In this document: positions 8,046 through 19,900 of the stretch, one piece after another
Position numbering within the stretch: the stretch's first letter is position 1
How the letters are laid out: each line of letters starts with the position of its first letter
DNA from: an uncultured Pelagibacteraceae bacterium
GTDB taxonomy: Bacteria; Pseudomonadota; Alphaproteobacteria; Pelagibacterales; Pelagibacteraceae
Direction: 5' to 3'
Length of the DNA: 64,000 nucleotides
Assembly (NCBI GenBank): GCA_902598315.1
Contig: CACKBP010000001.1
Location: forward strand, 62,001 to 126,000
Notes under the pieces: generated by a model
The model's database searches: none
What the model was told of the DNA's origin: nothing
What the model saw: only the letters and a program-made list of their open reading frames with translations
Made by a program: the position numbers and the translations under genes

Positions 8046-9884
8046 TTATTCGTGAAAATAATCATATATTTTCTTTGCAATATTGTCCTCTATTCCTTCT
8101 ACAGATTTTAAATCATCGTAACTCGCAGACTCTACTGCGCGAGCAGAACCAAAATGATTTAAAAGAGCTCTTTTCCTTTGTTTTCCTATACCTTGAATTT
8201 GATCTAACAAAGATTTGCTAAGGTTTTTCTTTCTTTTTGCTCTGTGGGTGCTTATAGCAAATCTATGAGCCTCATCTCTAAGTCTTTGTATAAAAAATAA
8301 TAATGGATCATTTTTTTCCAAAATATATTCTTTGCTCTCATAATAGATTTTTTCCTCACCAGCATTTCTTTTTTTACCTTTTGCTACAGCTAAAATTGGT
8401 AAATCATGCAATCCTAATTCATTGAGAACTTCTCTAGATACAGAATATTGACCTTTTCCACCATCTATCATTATTAAATCTGGTAATGATAGGGAACCAG
8501 ACTTTTCCTTAATTGCTTTTGAAAATCTCCTAAATAAAACTTCTTTCATCATCCCATAATCATCATTTTTTACCTTTTCATCTCTAATATTGAATTTTCT
8601 GTATCTTTTTTTAACAAAACCGTCATTACTGAAACAAATTAATGATCCAACGGAGTCAGTTCCTTGAATGTGGCTATTATCATAAACCTCTATCAATTCA
8701 ATATTGTTGTTAATATTGAATTTATGGGCTAATTCTTCAATAAGATTATTGTTGGTATCAGATTGGATAAGTTTTTGTTTCAGAGATTGTTTTGCATTTT
8801 TCTCTGCAAGACTAGAAATACTTGTCTCATTTTTACTTTTTGCAATCTTAATAATAATATCTTTTTTGTCCTTCTCGGAGAAAGTTTTTTCAATAAGTTT
8901 TTTGTCTTTAACTTCGCAATTAGTTAATATGAGTCTTGGAATAGTTTTATTTTCGTAAAATTGAGATATAAAAGAACTTATTATATCCTCCACACTGTCA
9001 TCCGGGTCATGTTTAGGATAAAAAGCTTGATTACCCCAGTTCTGTTTTGACCTGAAAAAAAATACTTGAACACATGTTTTTCCCGTTTCCTTATAAATAC
9101 TAATAACATCAGCCTCTGTTAAATTTGTTTGATTTATTTTTTGAGAGGTTTGTATTTGAGTTAATGCTTTTATTCTATCTCTAGCTATAGCAGCTTTCTC
9201 ATAATCTAATTCTTTACTAGCCTTTTCCATTTCTTTGGATAAATTTTTCTGAATTCTTCTAGATTTACCAGAAATAAAATCAATAGCGTCAGCTACTGTA
9301 GAATCATAATCTTTTTTATTTATATGTCCAACACATGGAGCTGAACACCTTTTAATTTGGTATAAGATACATGGTCTTTCTCTATTTTTAAAAACGGTGT
9401 CATCACAGACTCGTAAAAGAAAAATTTTTTGTAAAATTTTTATTGTCCAATTAGCAGATCCAATTGATGCAAATGGACCAAAATAGTACCCTGATTTTGA
9501 TTTTTTCCCTCTCAACTTTGTAAGTTGGGGCCACTTATCTTTATTACCAATATAAATATAAGGAAAAGATTTATCATCTCGTAATAAGATATTGTAACGG
9601 GGTTTATATTTTTTTATTAAATTTGCTTCCAACAGTAGAGCCTCACTCTCATTACTTGTAGTAGTGGTTTCAAGACCGTGAGTGAGTGAGAGCATTCTCT
9701 CAGTTCTTATAGGAAGGTTAGATTCAGTCACATAACTTTTAAGTCTATTAGGAATATTTTTAGCTTTTCCGATGTAAAGTATTTCCCCGGTGGAGCTTAT
9801 CATTTTGTAAACACCAGGATTTTTGGGTATTAGTGATATTTTATCTTTAATTACTTTTTTACCTTGTTCTAAACTATTGATCAT
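8046..9884 (-). CDS. uvrC: Excinuclease ABC subunit C
   Basis: This is the dual-incision nuclease of nucleotide excision repair, 612 residues. Domains run in the normal order: GIY-YIG nuclease ([20 protein letters not shown], about 23-42), a cysteine-rich segment ([16 protein letters not shown]), the UVR motif that contacts UvrB ([17 protein letters not shown]), an RNase H-like nuclease domain ([17 protein letters not shown]), and two C-terminal helix-hairpin-helix repeats. It overlaps folB by 4 bp upstream and abuts pgsA downstream, sharing a transcript with uvrB. Confidence 0.97.
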   Translation of the reverse strand: MINSLEQGKKVIKDKISLIPKNPGVYKMISSTGEILYIGKAKNIPNRLKSYVTESNLPIRTERMLSLTHGLETTTTSNESEALLLEANLIKKYKPRYNILLRDDKSFPYIYIGNKDKWPQLTKLRGKKSKSGYYFGPFASIGSANWTIKILQKIFLLRVCDDTVFKNRERPCILYQIKRCSAPCVGHINKKDYDSTVADAIDFISGKSRRIQKNLSKEMEKASKELDYEKAAIARDRIKALTQIQTSQKINQTNLTEADVISIYKETGKTCVQVFFFRSKQNWGNQAFYPKHDPDDSVEDIISSFISQFYENKTIPRLILTNCEVKDKKLIEKTFSEKDKKDIIIKIAKSKNETSISSLAEKNAKQSLKQKLIQSDTNNNLIEELAHKFNINNNIELIEVYDNSHIQGTDSVGSLICFSNDGFVKKRYRKFNIRDEKVKNDDYGMMKEVLFRRFSKAIKEKSGSLSLPDLIMIDGGKGQYSVSREVLNELGLHDLPILAVAKGKKRNAGEEKIYYESKEYILEKNDPLLFFIQRLRDEAHRFAISTHRAKRKKNLSKSLLDQIQGIGKQRKRALLNHFGSARAVESASYDDLKSVEGIEDNIAKKIYDYFHE

Positions 9885-10276
9885 ACTTTTGATTTTGAAA
9901 CCTCTATACCTACAGAATTAGCTTTCTTTAAAATATCTAACTTTTCAATTTTAAGGTTAATCTTTTTAACAAGTTTATTTTTAAAAATCATATTAAAAAT
10001 ATTCTCCGCCAAATCTTCAAGTAACTCATGATGTCTTAAAAAAGTAATTTTCTGAATTTGACCAATAATTTTTTCATAATCAAGTATAGAATTCAAATCT
10101 TTATTATTTGGGATTACATATGGATTAGTTAAAATCTCAATATTAAATTTTACTCTCTGTTTCTTTTTTTTTTCAAAATTATGTATTCCTACAGAAATAT
10201 TTAAAATTAAATCTTTTATAATTACTTTTCTTTTATATTTAAATTTTTCTTTTTTCTTGAATTTAATTATTTTCAT
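9881..10276 (-). CDS. folB: Dihydroneopterin aldolase
   Basis: A 131-residue FolB-type protein that would cleave or epimerise 7,8-dihydroneopterin in folate synthesis. The recognisable parts are [28 protein letters not shown] (21-48, the VGIHxxE segment with the substrate-binding glutamate), [11 protein letters not shown] and [11 protein letters not shown]. The N-terminus has about 15 extra lysine-rich residues. It overlaps both the SDR gene upstream and uvrC downstream by 4 bp. The adjacent pteridine-reductase-like SDR supports a pterin pathway role. Confidence 0.85.
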   Translation of the reverse strand: MKIIKFKKKEKFKYKRKVIIKDLILNISVGIHNFEKKKKQRVKFNIEILTNPYVIPNNKDLNSILDYEKIIGQIQKITFLRHHELLEDLAENIFNMIFKNKLVKKINLKIEKLDILKKANSVGIEVSKSKV

Positions 10277-11028
10277 TCTTTTGTATTAATAATATCTGGT
10301 GTTTGCCAAGCAAGTCTTTGCCCGCTATCAATATTAATTATCTCTCCAGTTATACTTTTATTTTCAATGAGAAACTTTACACCATTACATATGTTATTTA
10401 AGTCCACTTTTTTTTTTAAAAGCGTAGATTTCCATTGTTTTTTAAAATGTGATTCAGATTGCCTTTTGTTTTTCAAAGTTGGCCCAGGTGAGATACCATT
10501 CACTCTTATATTAGGCGCTAATTTCATAGCCGATGTTTTTGTAAAAGTGGCCAATGAGGACTTACTTAAAGTGTAAGAGAAAAAAAAGGGGGTTAATTTT
10601 TCAACTCTTTGATCAATTATATTAATGATACATCCTTCTTTGCTTTTAACTAATTTTTTAAAATTTTGTGTTAAGATCGCTGGTGCTCTTAAGTTGATAT
10701 TCATATGTTTTGCATAGGATCTATCGGAAAAATTCTCAAGATTGTCGTTTTCAAAAATAGAGGCATTATTAATTAAACAATCTATACCTTTCATAGCTTT
10801 ATAGGCTTTTTTTATCAAATTTTGGGTTTGTTTAAAATTATTTAAGTCAGCTTTAAATAAATATACTTCACCGCCAAGTTCCTCTAACTCTTTTTTTAAT
10901 TTTATAGCGTTACTTTTAGATTTGTTAAAGTGGATACCTATTTTTGTTTGAAAGCTAACTAAACTTTTAGCAATTGCAGATCCTATCCTAGTAGCTGCGC
11001 CAGTAATAATTATTTTTTTGGCTTCCAT
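10273..11028 (-). CDS. SDR oxidoreductase, FolM/pteridine reductase-like
   Basis: This is a short-chain dehydrogenase of 251 residues with an NADP-binding loop TGAATRIG (9-16), NNAS (87-90), and the catalytic YTLSK (Tyr 152, Lys 156). The TGAA-x-RIG form and the C-terminal [10 protein letters not shown] resemble FolM/PTR1-type pterin reductases, unlike the FabG group. It is directly coupled to folB (4 bp overlap), so a dihydromonapterin or dihydrofolate reductase role is a fair inference. It overlaps the uvrB 3' end by 19 bp. A generic SDR of other specificity remains possible. Confidence 0.65.
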   Translation of the reverse strand: MEAKKIIITGAATRIGSAIAKSLVSFQTKIGIHFNKSKSNAIKLKKELEELGGEVYLFKADLNNFKQTQNLIKKAYKAMKGIDCLINNASIFENDNLENFSDRSYAKHMNINLRAPAILTQNFKKLVKSKEGCIINIIDQRVEKLTPFFFSYTLSKSSLATFTKTSAMKLAPNIRVNGISPGPTLKNKRQSESHFKKQWKSTLLKKKVDLNNICNGVKFLIENKSITGEIINIDSGQRLAWQTPDIINTKE

Positions 11029-13181
11029 TTTTTAATTGCTTTTCTTGGTTTACTGCCAGGCATACCCATAGTTGATCTACCTTTTGGATAAACCTTACTT
11101 TTCAAATTATATTGAGAAATTTTAGGATTTAAAGTTATTTCAAGCTCACTTGCCTCTAGTTTCCTCATTTCATCTCTTAATTTAGCAGCTTCTTCGAATT
11201 CTAAATTAGATGCAGCTTCTTTCATTTTTCTATTTAAAGCATTTAAATGTTTTTTTAAGTTACCACCTACGTTAGAGCCCTCACTAATTTTTACGTAATC
11301 TTTTTCATAAACCGACTCTAAGATATCACTAATTTCTTTCTTAACAGACTCTGCTGTTATTCCATTTTTTTTATTATACTCTAGTTGTTTATTCCTTCTT
11401 CTTTCAGTTTCCTTTATAGCTTTTTCAATACTTTTTGTGACTTTATCAGCATATAAAATTACTTTACCATCAACATTTCGAGCGGCTCTACCGATTGTCT
11501 GAATTAAAGATGTTTCTGATCTTAAAAATCCTTCTTTATCAGCATCTAATATTGCTACTAAAGCACACTCTGGTATATCAAGTCCCTCTCTAAGCAAGTT
11601 TATTCCCACAAGAATATCGAATACTCCCATTCTTAAATCTCTAATAATTTCAATCCTTTCAAGAGTATCGATATCGGAGTGCATATATCTTACCTTAAGA
11701 CCATTTTCATGAAGATACTCAGTAAGATCTTCAGCCATTTTCTTTGTTAGTGTTGTGGCAAGTATTCTGTAACCCTTTTTTACTATTTCTTTTGCCTCAT
11801 GCATTAAATCGTCTACTTGGGTTTTAGCTGGTCTTATTTCGACAGGTGGATCTATTAAACCTGTGGGTCTAATAATTTGGTCTATATATTTATTACTTGT
11901 TTGTTTAAGTTCCCATGGACCTGGAGTAGCAGATACAAAAATAGTTTGGGTTCTCATTAAATCCCATTCTTCAAACTTTAAAGGTCTGTTGTCCATACAG
12001 GATGGTAATCTAAAACCGTATTCAGCTAGAGTGCTTTTTCTGGTTCTGTCACCTTTATACATTCCATTAAGTTGAGGGACGGTAACGTGACTTTCATCAA
12101 CAAATATAATCGTGTTATCTGGAAAATATTCAAATAATGTAGGAGGAGGTTCTCCAGATTTCCTTCCAGATAAAAATCTTGAATAATTCTCGATTCCCGC
12201 ACATGTACCTGTAGCTTCAATCATCTCTAAATCAAATTTAGTTCTTTCTCTTAGTCTTTGCTCTTCCAAAAGTTTATTATTTTCTCTATGTTTTTTTAGT
12301 GTCTCGGCTAGCTCGGACTTAATCTGTCTAATTGCTTGTTCGATTGTTGGCTTTGGTGTTATGTAGTGACTATTGGCATAGATTTTAATAATAGAGTAAT
12401 CATTTGTTTTATCTCCAGTTAGTGGATCAAACTCTTCAATTTTTTCCAATTTATTAAGATTAAAACTTATCCTCCAAGCTCTATCTTCTAGATGAGATGG
12501 AAAAATTTCTAAATTTTCCCCTCTAACCCTAAACGTGCCTCTGAAAAAATTTTGATCATTTCTTTTATATTGTAAATTTATAAAAGCTTTAATTAATTCA
12601 TCACGTTCATACTCATAATTTCTTTTTAAAGTTATTGTCATTTTTGAATATGCTTCAACTGATCCTAAACCGTAAATACAAGAAACGCTTGCAACAATAA
12701 TCACATCATCTCTCTCTAACAGCGATCTAGTAGCTGAATGCCTCATACGATCAATTTGCTCATTAATTGATGCCTCTTTTTCAATATATGTGTCAGATCT
12801 AGGAACATAAGCTTCAGGCGTATAATAATCATAATAAGAGACAAAATATTCAACAGCATTATCTGGAAAAAAACTTTTAAATTCACCATACAATTGAGCG
12901 GCTAAAGTTTTATTAGGAGCTAAAATTAATGCAGGTCTATTTGCTTTCTCAATAACTTTAGCCATTGTAAATGTTTTTCCAGATCCTGTGACACCTAACA
13001 AAACTTGTTCTTGTTTGTTATCTTTAAGATTTTTTAATAATTTTTTTATAGCTTCAGGCTGGTCACCGCTAGGTTGAAAATTACTTTTGATTTTAAAGTT
13101 GATACCTCCCTCTAATTTCTTAATTTCTTTAGAGTTATCAACTTTCAGGTCTGTTAATTTTTCTTGATAAGTATTTTGCAT
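11010..13181 (-). CDS. uvrB: Excinuclease ABC subunit B
   Basis: This is the damage-verifying helicase of nucleotide excision repair, 723 residues. Motifs seen are [11 protein letters not shown], Walker A GVTGSGKT (63-70), the beta-hairpin [26 protein letters not shown] (Walker B), QTIGRAARN (motif VI), and a C-terminal UVR domain ([18 protein letters not shown]) for UvrC binding. About 30 residues precede the usual UvrB start; no other in-frame ATG lies near, so I keep 13181. It opens the operon uvrB-SDR-folB-uvrC-pgsA and is divergent from aspC with a 38-bp gap. Confidence 0.97.
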   Translation of the reverse strand: MQNTYQEKLTDLKVDNSKEIKKLEGGINFKIKSNFQPSGDQPEAIKKLLKNLKDNKQEQVLLGVTGSGKTFTMAKVIEKANRPALILAPNKTLAAQLYGEFKSFFPDNAVEYFVSYYDYYTPEAYVPRSDTYIEKEASINEQIDRMRHSATRSLLERDDVIIVASVSCIYGLGSVEAYSKMTITLKRNYEYERDELIKAFINLQYKRNDQNFFRGTFRVRGENLEIFPSHLEDRAWRISFNLNKLEKIEEFDPLTGDKTNDYSIIKIYANSHYITPKPTIEQAIRQIKSELAETLKKHRENNKLLEEQRLRERTKFDLEMIEATGTCAGIENYSRFLSGRKSGEPPPTLFEYFPDNTIIFVDESHVTVPQLNGMYKGDRTRKSTLAEYGFRLPSCMDNRPLKFEEWDLMRTQTIFVSATPGPWELKQTSNKYIDQIIRPTGLIDPPVEIRPAKTQVDDLMHEAKEIVKKGYRILATTLTKKMAEDLTEYLHENGLKVRYMHSDIDTLERIEIIRDLRMGVFDILVGINLLREGLDIPECALVAILDADKEGFLRSETSLIQTIGRAARNVDGKVILYADKVTKSIEKAIKETERRRNKQLEYNKKNGITAESVKKEISDILESVYEKDYVKISEGSNVGGNLKKHLNALNRKMKEAASNLEFEEAAKLRDEMRKLEASELEITLNPKISQYNLKSKVYPKGRSTMGMPGSKPRKAIKKWKPKK

Positions 13182-13219
13182 TTTGTGTTAATAATAAGTT
13201 AATTATATTATAAATTTCA

Positions 13220-14407
13220 ATGAGCATAGTTTCCAATAGTTTAAAAAGAATTAAACCTTCGCCTACTATAGCAGTGACGTCAAAAGCTAGAGAAATGAGG
13301 GCTGCTGGCAAAGATGTTATAGGTTTAGGAGCTGGAGAACCTGATTTTGACACTCCAGATAATATTAAAGAGGCAGCAATAGAAGCGATTAGAAAAGGCG
13401 ATACAAAATATACTGCAGTGGATGGAACCCCAGCGTTAAAAAAAGCTATCCAAGCAAAATTTTCCAGAGAAAATGATTTATCATATGAACTCGATCAAAT
13501 TTCAGTCGGGACTGGTGGAAAGCAAGTTTTGTATAACGCTTTTATGGCAACCATAAACAAAGGAGACGAAGTAATTATACCAGCCCCTTATTGGGTTTCT
13601 TATCCTGATATTGTTTTATTAGCTGGGGGAAAACCCAAAATAATTAAGTGTGATGAAAAAAATAATTTCAAATTAACTCCGAAAAAATTAATAAAAGCGG
13701 TTTCAAAGAAAACGAAATGGATAATTATAAACTCTCCATCTAATCCCACAGGTTCTGGTTATACCAAAGATGAGATAATAGCTTTATCAAAAATTTTGAT
13801 AAAATATAAAAATTTATATATTTTGAGCGATGATATTTACGAACATATTACTTATGATGGATTTAAATTTTTTACAATTGCTCAAATCGAAAAATTAAAA
13901 AGTAGAACTTTAACCATGAATGGAGTAAGTAAATCTTACTCAATGACTGGTTGGAGGATAGGTTACGCAGCTGGTCCAAAAGAAATTATTAAAGCGATGG
14001 CTAAAATTCAATCCCAATCAACTAGTAATCCTACATCCATAAGTCAAGCGGCTGCAGTAGAAGCTTTGAATGGAACACAAGACTTTATTTCAGAAAGATC
14101 TAACTCTTTTAAAGAAAGAAGAAACTTTGTTGTTAATAGTTTAAATAAAATAAAAGGTATAAGCTGTTTAAGTCCTGAAGGAGCTTTCTATGTTTTTCCA
14201 AACTGTAAAAAATTACTAAACAAAAAAACAAAACTTAAAACTGATAAAGACTTTGTAGAAAAATTGTTAGAAAAGGCCGAGGTAGCTGTAGTTCAAGGTT
14301 CTGCCTTTGGTTTAGACGGTTACTTTAGAATTTCCTACGCTACTTCAATGGAAAATTTGAAAAAAGCAATGACAAGAATAAAAACTTTTTGTAATAGTCT
14401 TAAGTAG
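13220..14407 (+). CDS. aspC: Aspartate aminotransferase (class I, subgroup I-gamma type)
   Basis: This is a PLP enzyme transferring the amino group between aspartate and 2-oxoglutarate; related bacterial enzymes can also act on prephenate. The 395 residues include GAGEPDFDTP (37-46), NSPSNPTGSGYT (171-182), DDIYEH (204-209) and the PLP lysine in SKSYSMTGWRIGYAAGP (Lys 238). The start ATG gives the family-typical N-terminus. It is monocistronic, with the 3' end overlapping the convergent trxB by 8 bp. Confidence 0.93.
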   Translation: MSIVSNSLKRIKPSPTIAVTSKAREMRAAGKDVIGLGAGEPDFDTPDNIKEAAIEAIRKGDTKYTAVDGTPALKKAIQAKFSRENDLSYELDQISVGTGGKQVLYNAFMATINKGDEVIIPAPYWVSYPDIVLLAGGKPKIIKCDEKNNFKLTPKKLIKAVSKKTKWIIINSPSNPTGSGYTKDEIIALSKILIKYKNLYILSDDIYEHITYDGFKFFTIAQIEKLKSRTLTMNGVSKSYSMTGWRIGYAAGPKEIIKAMAKIQSQSTSNPTSISQAAAVEALNGTQDFISERSNSFKERRNFVVNSLNKIKGISCLSPEGAFYVFPNCKKLLNKKTKLKTDKDFVEKLLEKAEVAVVQGSAFGLDGYFRISYATSMENLKKAMTRIKTFCNSLK

Positions 14408-15350
14408 ATTCGGATAGATATTTTTCAGCCTCAAGCGCTGACATGCAACCCATTCCAGCAGCTGTTACAGCTTGTCTAAAAATTTTATCCTTCACATCTC
14501 CTGCAGCGAAAACCCCAGGAATATTCGTTTCAGTTGAGTCAGGTTTTGTAATTAAATATCCTTCTTTGTCCATCTTAAGTTGATCTTTAAACAAAGATGT
14601 TGCTGGATCATGACCTATAGCAATAAATAAACCATCAACTTTAAGATCTTTAACTTTATTATCTTTTAAATTTTTAATTTTTAATGCATTAACAGTTTTT
14701 GGCTCTTTGGTGCCAATAACATCCTCAACTACTGTATCCCAAATAATTTCTATTTTCTTATTAGATTTTAATTTTGCTTGAAGCATTTTTTCTGCTCTAA
14801 GTTCGTCTCGTCTGTGTATTAAATAAACCTTTGAAGCAAATTTTGTGAGGAACATTGCTTCCTCGACAGCAGCATTTCCTCCACCTACAACAGCCACTTC
14901 TTTTTCTTTAAAGAAAAATCCGTCACAAGTAGCACATGCTGAAACTCCAAATCCTCTAAACTCTTGTTCAGATTTTAAATTTAACCATCTTGCTTGAGCT
15001 CCTGTGGAAATTATAAAACTATCTGCAGTGTAAACCTGCCCACTGTCACCCACAGCTTCAAAAGGCTTTTTAGTTAAATTAACTTTACTAATGTGATCTT
15101 GTACCATCTCAGTGCCTACAGCTTCAGCCTGACCTCTCATTTCATCCATTAACCAAGGACCTTGAATAACTTTGGCATATCCAGGATAATTTTCTACATC
15201 TGTAGTCGTTGTTAGTTGACCACCAGGCTGTGAGCCATGAACTAATATAGGTTTAAGCATAGCTCTTGCTGCATAAATGGCCGCAGTATAACCTGCTGGA
15301 CCTGACCCAAGTATCAACACTTTTGTATGTTTAGTTGATTTATTATTCAT
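14400..15350 (-). CDS. trxB: Thioredoxin-disulfide reductase
   Basis: This is an FAD/NADPH flavoprotein that keeps thioredoxin reduced. It has an N-terminal FAD Rossmann motif GSGPAGYTAAIYAA (15-28), the redox-active CATC (139-142) in SACATCDGFFF, the NADPH-binding GGGNAAVEEA (156-165), and the C-terminal FAD motif GVFAAGDVKDK. Length of 316 residues is typical of the low-molecular-weight bacterial enzyme. It has its own promoter region in the 24 bp shared with the divergent ELM1-family gene. Confidence 0.97.
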   Translation of the reverse strand: MNNKSTKHTKVLILGSGPAGYTAAIYAARAMLKPILVHGSQPGGQLTTTTDVENYPGYAKVIQGPWLMDEMRGQAEAVGTEMVQDHISKVNLTKKPFEAVGDSGQVYTADSFIISTGAQARWLNLKSEQEFRGFGVSACATCDGFFFKEKEVAVVGGGNAAVEEAMFLTKFASKVYLIHRRDELRAEKMLQAKLKSNKKIEIIWDTVVEDVIGTKEPKTVNALKIKNLKDNKVKDLKVDGLFIAIGHDPATSLFKDQLKMDKEGYLITKPDSTETNIPGVFAAGDVKDKIFRQAVTAAGMGCMSALEAEKYLSEST

Positions 15351-15374
15351 ATTGATATGTTTATATAGTAACGA

Positions 15375-16325
15375 ATGTTAGAATTAAAAGCACTTCTTTT
15401 AACGCAAGGGATGCACGGTATGGTTAGCCAGGCTGAGGGTTTAGCAAAGGCTTTGAAACTACCTTATAAACATAGACAAATAAAATTAAAATCTTTTTGG
15501 AACTTGATACCTCCAAAATTTACACCCATATCTGAAAATTTATTAACAGAAAAATTTGTGTGCGATAGCAAGATAATTATTTCTTGTGGAAGAAAAAGTG
15601 TAATACCTTCAATCGCTTTAAAAAGAAGATTCGGCAAAGAAATTTTCAACATACATATTCAAGACCCGAAAGTCTCATTAAATTATTTTGATTTAATTGT
15701 AAGTCCCGATCATGATAAATTATCTGGGGATAATGTAATAAATACCAAGGGCTCAATACATTACGTTACAAAAAAAGATATTCTTGAAAATGCTCATTTT
15801 CTAAATATTAATAAAGAAAAAAAAAAAATCGTATCATTTATAATTGGAGGACCTAATAAATATTTTAAATTTACTAATGAGCAAATTGATCACTTGTTTA
15901 ATGACGTCAAAAGAATTTTCACAACAGATAAGTATAAAATTGTAATAATTCCGTCATATAGAACTCCTGAAAGAGTTATAAAAAAAGCCTTTGAGGCTTT
16001 TAGTTTTAATCATACTGTTATTAGAGCAGTAGATAAGAGAGCATATCTAAGTTCTTTATCAATAGCTGATCTTCTAGTTATCACTGGAGACTCAACCTCA
16101 ATGATCTCAGAGGCTGCAGTAACTGGTAAGCCGATTTATGTGGCTATGCTAGCATCTTCGAAAACAAGCACGAAATTTTCAAAATTTTATGACCAATTTA
16201 AAAAATTAGGTATCATTAAGGAGCTTGATGATAGTATTGACAACTGGAGCTATGATAAGTTAGATGAGGTAAATAGAATTGTACCAAAAATTAAAGAGAA
16301 AATGAAATTAAATGGAATTATTTAA
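15375..16325 (+). CDS. ELM1-family (mitochondrial fission ELM1-like, DUF1022) protein
   Basis: This 316-residue protein is of the family named after plant ELONGATED MITOCHONDRIA 1, found in many alphaproteobacteria. Family-like segments are LTQGMHGMVSQAEGLAKAL (9-27), SCGRKSVIPSIALKR, IHIQDPKVSLNYFDLIVSPDHD, and the C-terminal VITGDSTSMISEAAVTGKPIY. The last resembles the nucleotide-sugar site of GT-B glycosyltransferases, so a sugar transferase activity is plausible but unproven. The next gene overlaps by 14 bp, so the two are co-transcribed. Confidence 0.8.
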   Translation: MLELKALLLTQGMHGMVSQAEGLAKALKLPYKHRQIKLKSFWNLIPPKFTPISENLLTEKFVCDSKIIISCGRKSVIPSIALKRRFGKEIFNIHIQDPKVSLNYFDLIVSPDHDKLSGDNVINTKGSIHYVTKKDILENAHFLNINKEKKKIVSFIIGGPNKYFKFTNEQIDHLFNDVKRIFTTDKYKIVIIPSYRTPERVIKKAFEAFSFNHTVIRAVDKRAYLSSLSIADLLVITGDSTSMISEAAVTGKPIYVAMLASSKTSTKFSKFYDQFKKLGIIKELDDSIDNWSYDKLDEVNRIVPKIKEKMKLNGII

Positions 16326-16977
16326 ATCTTTAGAAAATAAAACAAAATCGTTTAGCTTTCCTTTTAAGCACTTTGAAATTAATCAGCCTTTAACAGAAAA
16401 AGCTATCAATGAAATTTGTAAAGCAGATATTGCCGATCCTAGAGTACAAAATTTAAATTATGATGGTACCAGAGCTTTAGATGGAGGTGAAGGTGGATTT
16501 AGAGCTGGTATAAAAGATGGGGGAAAAGCAAAGAAATTAAGATGTTATGTAAACAAAGAGAATACTAATGAATTTCCACATCTTACAAAATTTATAGAAG
16601 AGCTAAGATCGCCTCAAGTTTACAAAAAAATTGGATCGTTAATAGGAAAAGATCTTAGTGATTCTTATGTTAGATTAGAAGTAATCTGTGATCGTGAAGG
16701 TTTTTGGTTAAAACCTCATTGCGATATTGAGGAAAAATTAATGTCATCTATAGTATTTATTAACTTACACAACGAGTCTGAAAATTTAGGAACAGATTTC
16801 TATGATAAAAATTTGAAAAAGGTTAAGACAGTGCCCTACAGACATAATTATGGATATTTCTTTACAAGCGGACCAAACACATGGCACGGAATGGAGAAAA
16901 AAGAGATTAAAAAAGAGAGAAGATGTATCCAAATAAACTATGTTACTTTCAAGACTGATTGGAAAGTGAAAAGCTAA
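16312..16977 (+). CDS. 2-oxoglutarate/Fe(II)-dependent oxygenase family protein
   Basis: At 221 residues, it has a plausible facial triad and 2OG arginine on a double-stranded beta-helix background: H-C-D (His 136, Asp 138) in [11 protein letters not shown], His 192 in NTWHGM, and Arg 203/204 in [12 protein letters not shown]. This matches the HxD...H...R layout. The substrate cannot be read; the overlap with the ELM1-family gene suggests a shared process. The 3' end overlaps carB by 4 bp (convergent). The fold call is moderately sure and the function open. Confidence 0.65.
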   Translation: MELFKSLENKTKSFSFPFKHFEINQPLTEKAINEICKADIADPRVQNLNYDGTRALDGGEGGFRAGIKDGGKAKKLRCYVNKENTNEFPHLTKFIEELRSPQVYKKIGSLIGKDLSDSYVRLEVICDREGFWLKPHCDIEEKLMSSIVFINLHNESENLGTDFYDKNLKKVKTVPYRHNYGYFFTSGPNTWHGMEKKEIKKERRCIQINYVTFKTDWKVKS

Positions 16978-19900
16978 ATATCTTGCAAAGATGTTACACT
17001 AATATCCTTTAACTTTAGAGATTTGATACCTTCTAAACAAACTTTAGCCGTGGACATATTAGTACAATATGGAACTTTATTTGCTAAAGTAGCTCTTCTT
17101 AATGCAACGGCGTCGCTCAACTGAGTTTCACTATTTCCACCTCCTGTATTAATAACCAAAGCTATTTTTTTAGCATTCAAGACATCAACAATATGTGGAG
17201 AACCCTGATTTACCTTATTTATTTTTTTACACTTTATTCCATGATCGTTTATATAATCAGCGGTTCCTCCAGTCCCACAAAGCTTAAAATTTAACTTAAC
17301 TAATTGTTTTGCTAGTAGTACTCCCTCTTCCTTATGACTATTTTTCAAAGAGATAAAAGCTAATCCTTTTGTTGGAAGAGAGTTTGAAGCTGCAATCTGA
17401 CTTTTAGCAAAGGCCATTCCGAAATTTTTATCAAAACCCATTACTTCACCTGTAGATTTCATTTCTGGTCCAAGTAAAAGATCGCTATTTGGAAACTTAT
17501 TAAATGGAAAGACCGCCTCTTTTACTGCAAACATATCTTTTGTCTTACTTTTTAAGTTGAATTCAGATAATTTTTCTCCTGCCATCACTCTTGAAGCTAT
17601 CTTAGCAAGAGGCAAATTTTTCGCTTTCGAGACAAATGGAACGGTTCTACTAGCTCTTGGGTTAACTTCTATTACATAAATCTGATCTTTTTTAATTGCA
17701 TATTGAACATTCATAAAACCTTTAACTTTAAGTGCTAAAGCTAATTTTTTAGTTTGATTTTCAATTTCTTTTATTAAAAAAGGTTTTATTGATACTGGAG
17801 GTAAACTGCACGCTGAGTCACCAGAGTGTATTCCGGCCTCTTCAATGTGTTGCATAATACCTGCTACGAAAACATTTTTACCATCCGAAATTGCGTCAAC
17901 ATCAATTTCCATTGCATTATCAATAAACTTATCAATCAAAATTGGATTTTTTTCAGCGACTTTAAATGCTTCTTTAATAAAGTCTTTGAGTTGGCTTTTT
18001 TCATGAACAATCTCCATTGCTCTCCCTCCTAATACGTAAGATGGCCTTACCATTAAAGGCAAACCAATCTTATCTGCAATTTTTATTGCTTGAGAAAAAG
18101 TTCTGGCTATACCACTTTTAGCTTGTTTTAAATTAAGTTTATTTAAAAGATTTCTAAATCTATCTCTATCTTCAGCAAGATCGATTGATGAATATTGAGT
18201 TCCTAAAATCGGAAGCTTGTTTTCGTGTAAAAATTTTGCAAGTTTAATTGGAGTTTGTCCTCCAAATTGAGTAATAACACCTTTAACATTACCTTTTGAT
18301 TTCTCTCTTTTTATAATATTGAAAATGTATTCTTCAATCAAAGGTTCAAAATATAATCTGTCACTCGTGTCATAATCTGTTGATACGGTTTCCGGATTAC
18401 AATTCACCATGATTGTTTCATATTTAGCTTCTTTAAGAGCAAAACTAGCTTGACAACAGCAGTAATCAAACTCTATTCCCTGGCCAATTCTGTTAGGGCC
18501 TCCTCCGAGTATTATTATCTTATTTCTATTTGATGGGTCAGCCTCACACTCTGAATAAGTGGAGAAATTTCTTTGATAAGTAGAATACATATAAGGAGTA
18601 AAAGATTTAAATTCTGCTGCACAAGTATCAACTTTTTTATAAACTGGTAAAACTTTTAAAGCAGCTCTTTTCTTTCTTATTAATGATTCTGAAGTATTTG
18701 TAAGTTCAGATAATTTTTTGTCAGAAAATCCTATAGACTTAATATAATTAAATTCATTGAAATTTTTAGGAAGACCTTTTTTCTTTATTTTAATTTCATT
18801 TGTTACGATCTCTTTTATTTGATTTAAAAACCAAGGATCAATCTTTGAAAGTTTATTAATCTCCTTTAAATTTATATTTTTTCTAATAGCTTCACCAACA
18901 AGTAAAATCTTGTTTGGTATATTTTCCCTTAGCTTTTTTCTAATTTGCTTTGTATTTAAATTAAATATTTGGTCTAATCCTGAAAAACCTGTTTCCAAGG
19001 AAACCAAGGCTTTTTGTAGAGACTCTTTAAAATTTCTTCCAATTGCCATTGCTTCTCCAACTGATTTCATTGATGTACCTAAAACTGCAGCTGAAGAGGA
19101 AAACTTTTCAAAAGTAAATCTTGGTATTTTAGTCACCACATAGTCTATCGTAGGCTCAAAGGATGCGGGTGTTACTTTTGTAATTTCATTCTTTAATTCG
19201 TCTAAAGTGTAACCCACAGCTAACTTAGCTGCTACTTTAGCAATTGGGAAACCTGTGGCTTTGGAAGCTAGCGCTGAAGACCTTGAAACCCTAGGGTTCA
19301 TCTCAATAATGACCATTCTTCCATTTTTTGGATTAATTGCAAATTGAACGTTTGATCCGCCAGTCTCAACACCAATTTTTCTTAAGCAAGCTATAGAGGC
19401 ATTCCTCATAACTTGATACTCTTTGTCAGTTAAAGTAAGTGCTGGAGCGATAGTAACTGAGTCCCCAGTATGAATGCCCATAGGATCTAAATTTTCTATT
19501 GAGCAAATAATAATGCAATTATCATTTTTATCCCTGACAACTTCCATCTCAAATTCTTTCCAACCCTCTAAACACTCTTCTACCAAGACCTGATTAACCG
19601 GTGACTCATGAAGACCGTTTTTTATTATCTTATAAAAATCTTTTTTATTTTTAGCTATTCCACCCCCTAAACCACCAAGAGTAAAAGCTGGTCTAATAAT
19701 TGCAGGCAATCCAATTTGCTTCAAGATTTTGGTAGATTGATTTTCGTTATTTATTATTTTTGATTTAGGAAGATCTAATCCAATTTCTATCATATTTTTT
19801 CTGAATTTTTTTCTATCTTCTGCATTTGATATTGCTTTTGAATTAGCACCAATGAGTTCAATTTTATATTTTTTAAGAATTCCTTTTTTTTCTGCCTCCA

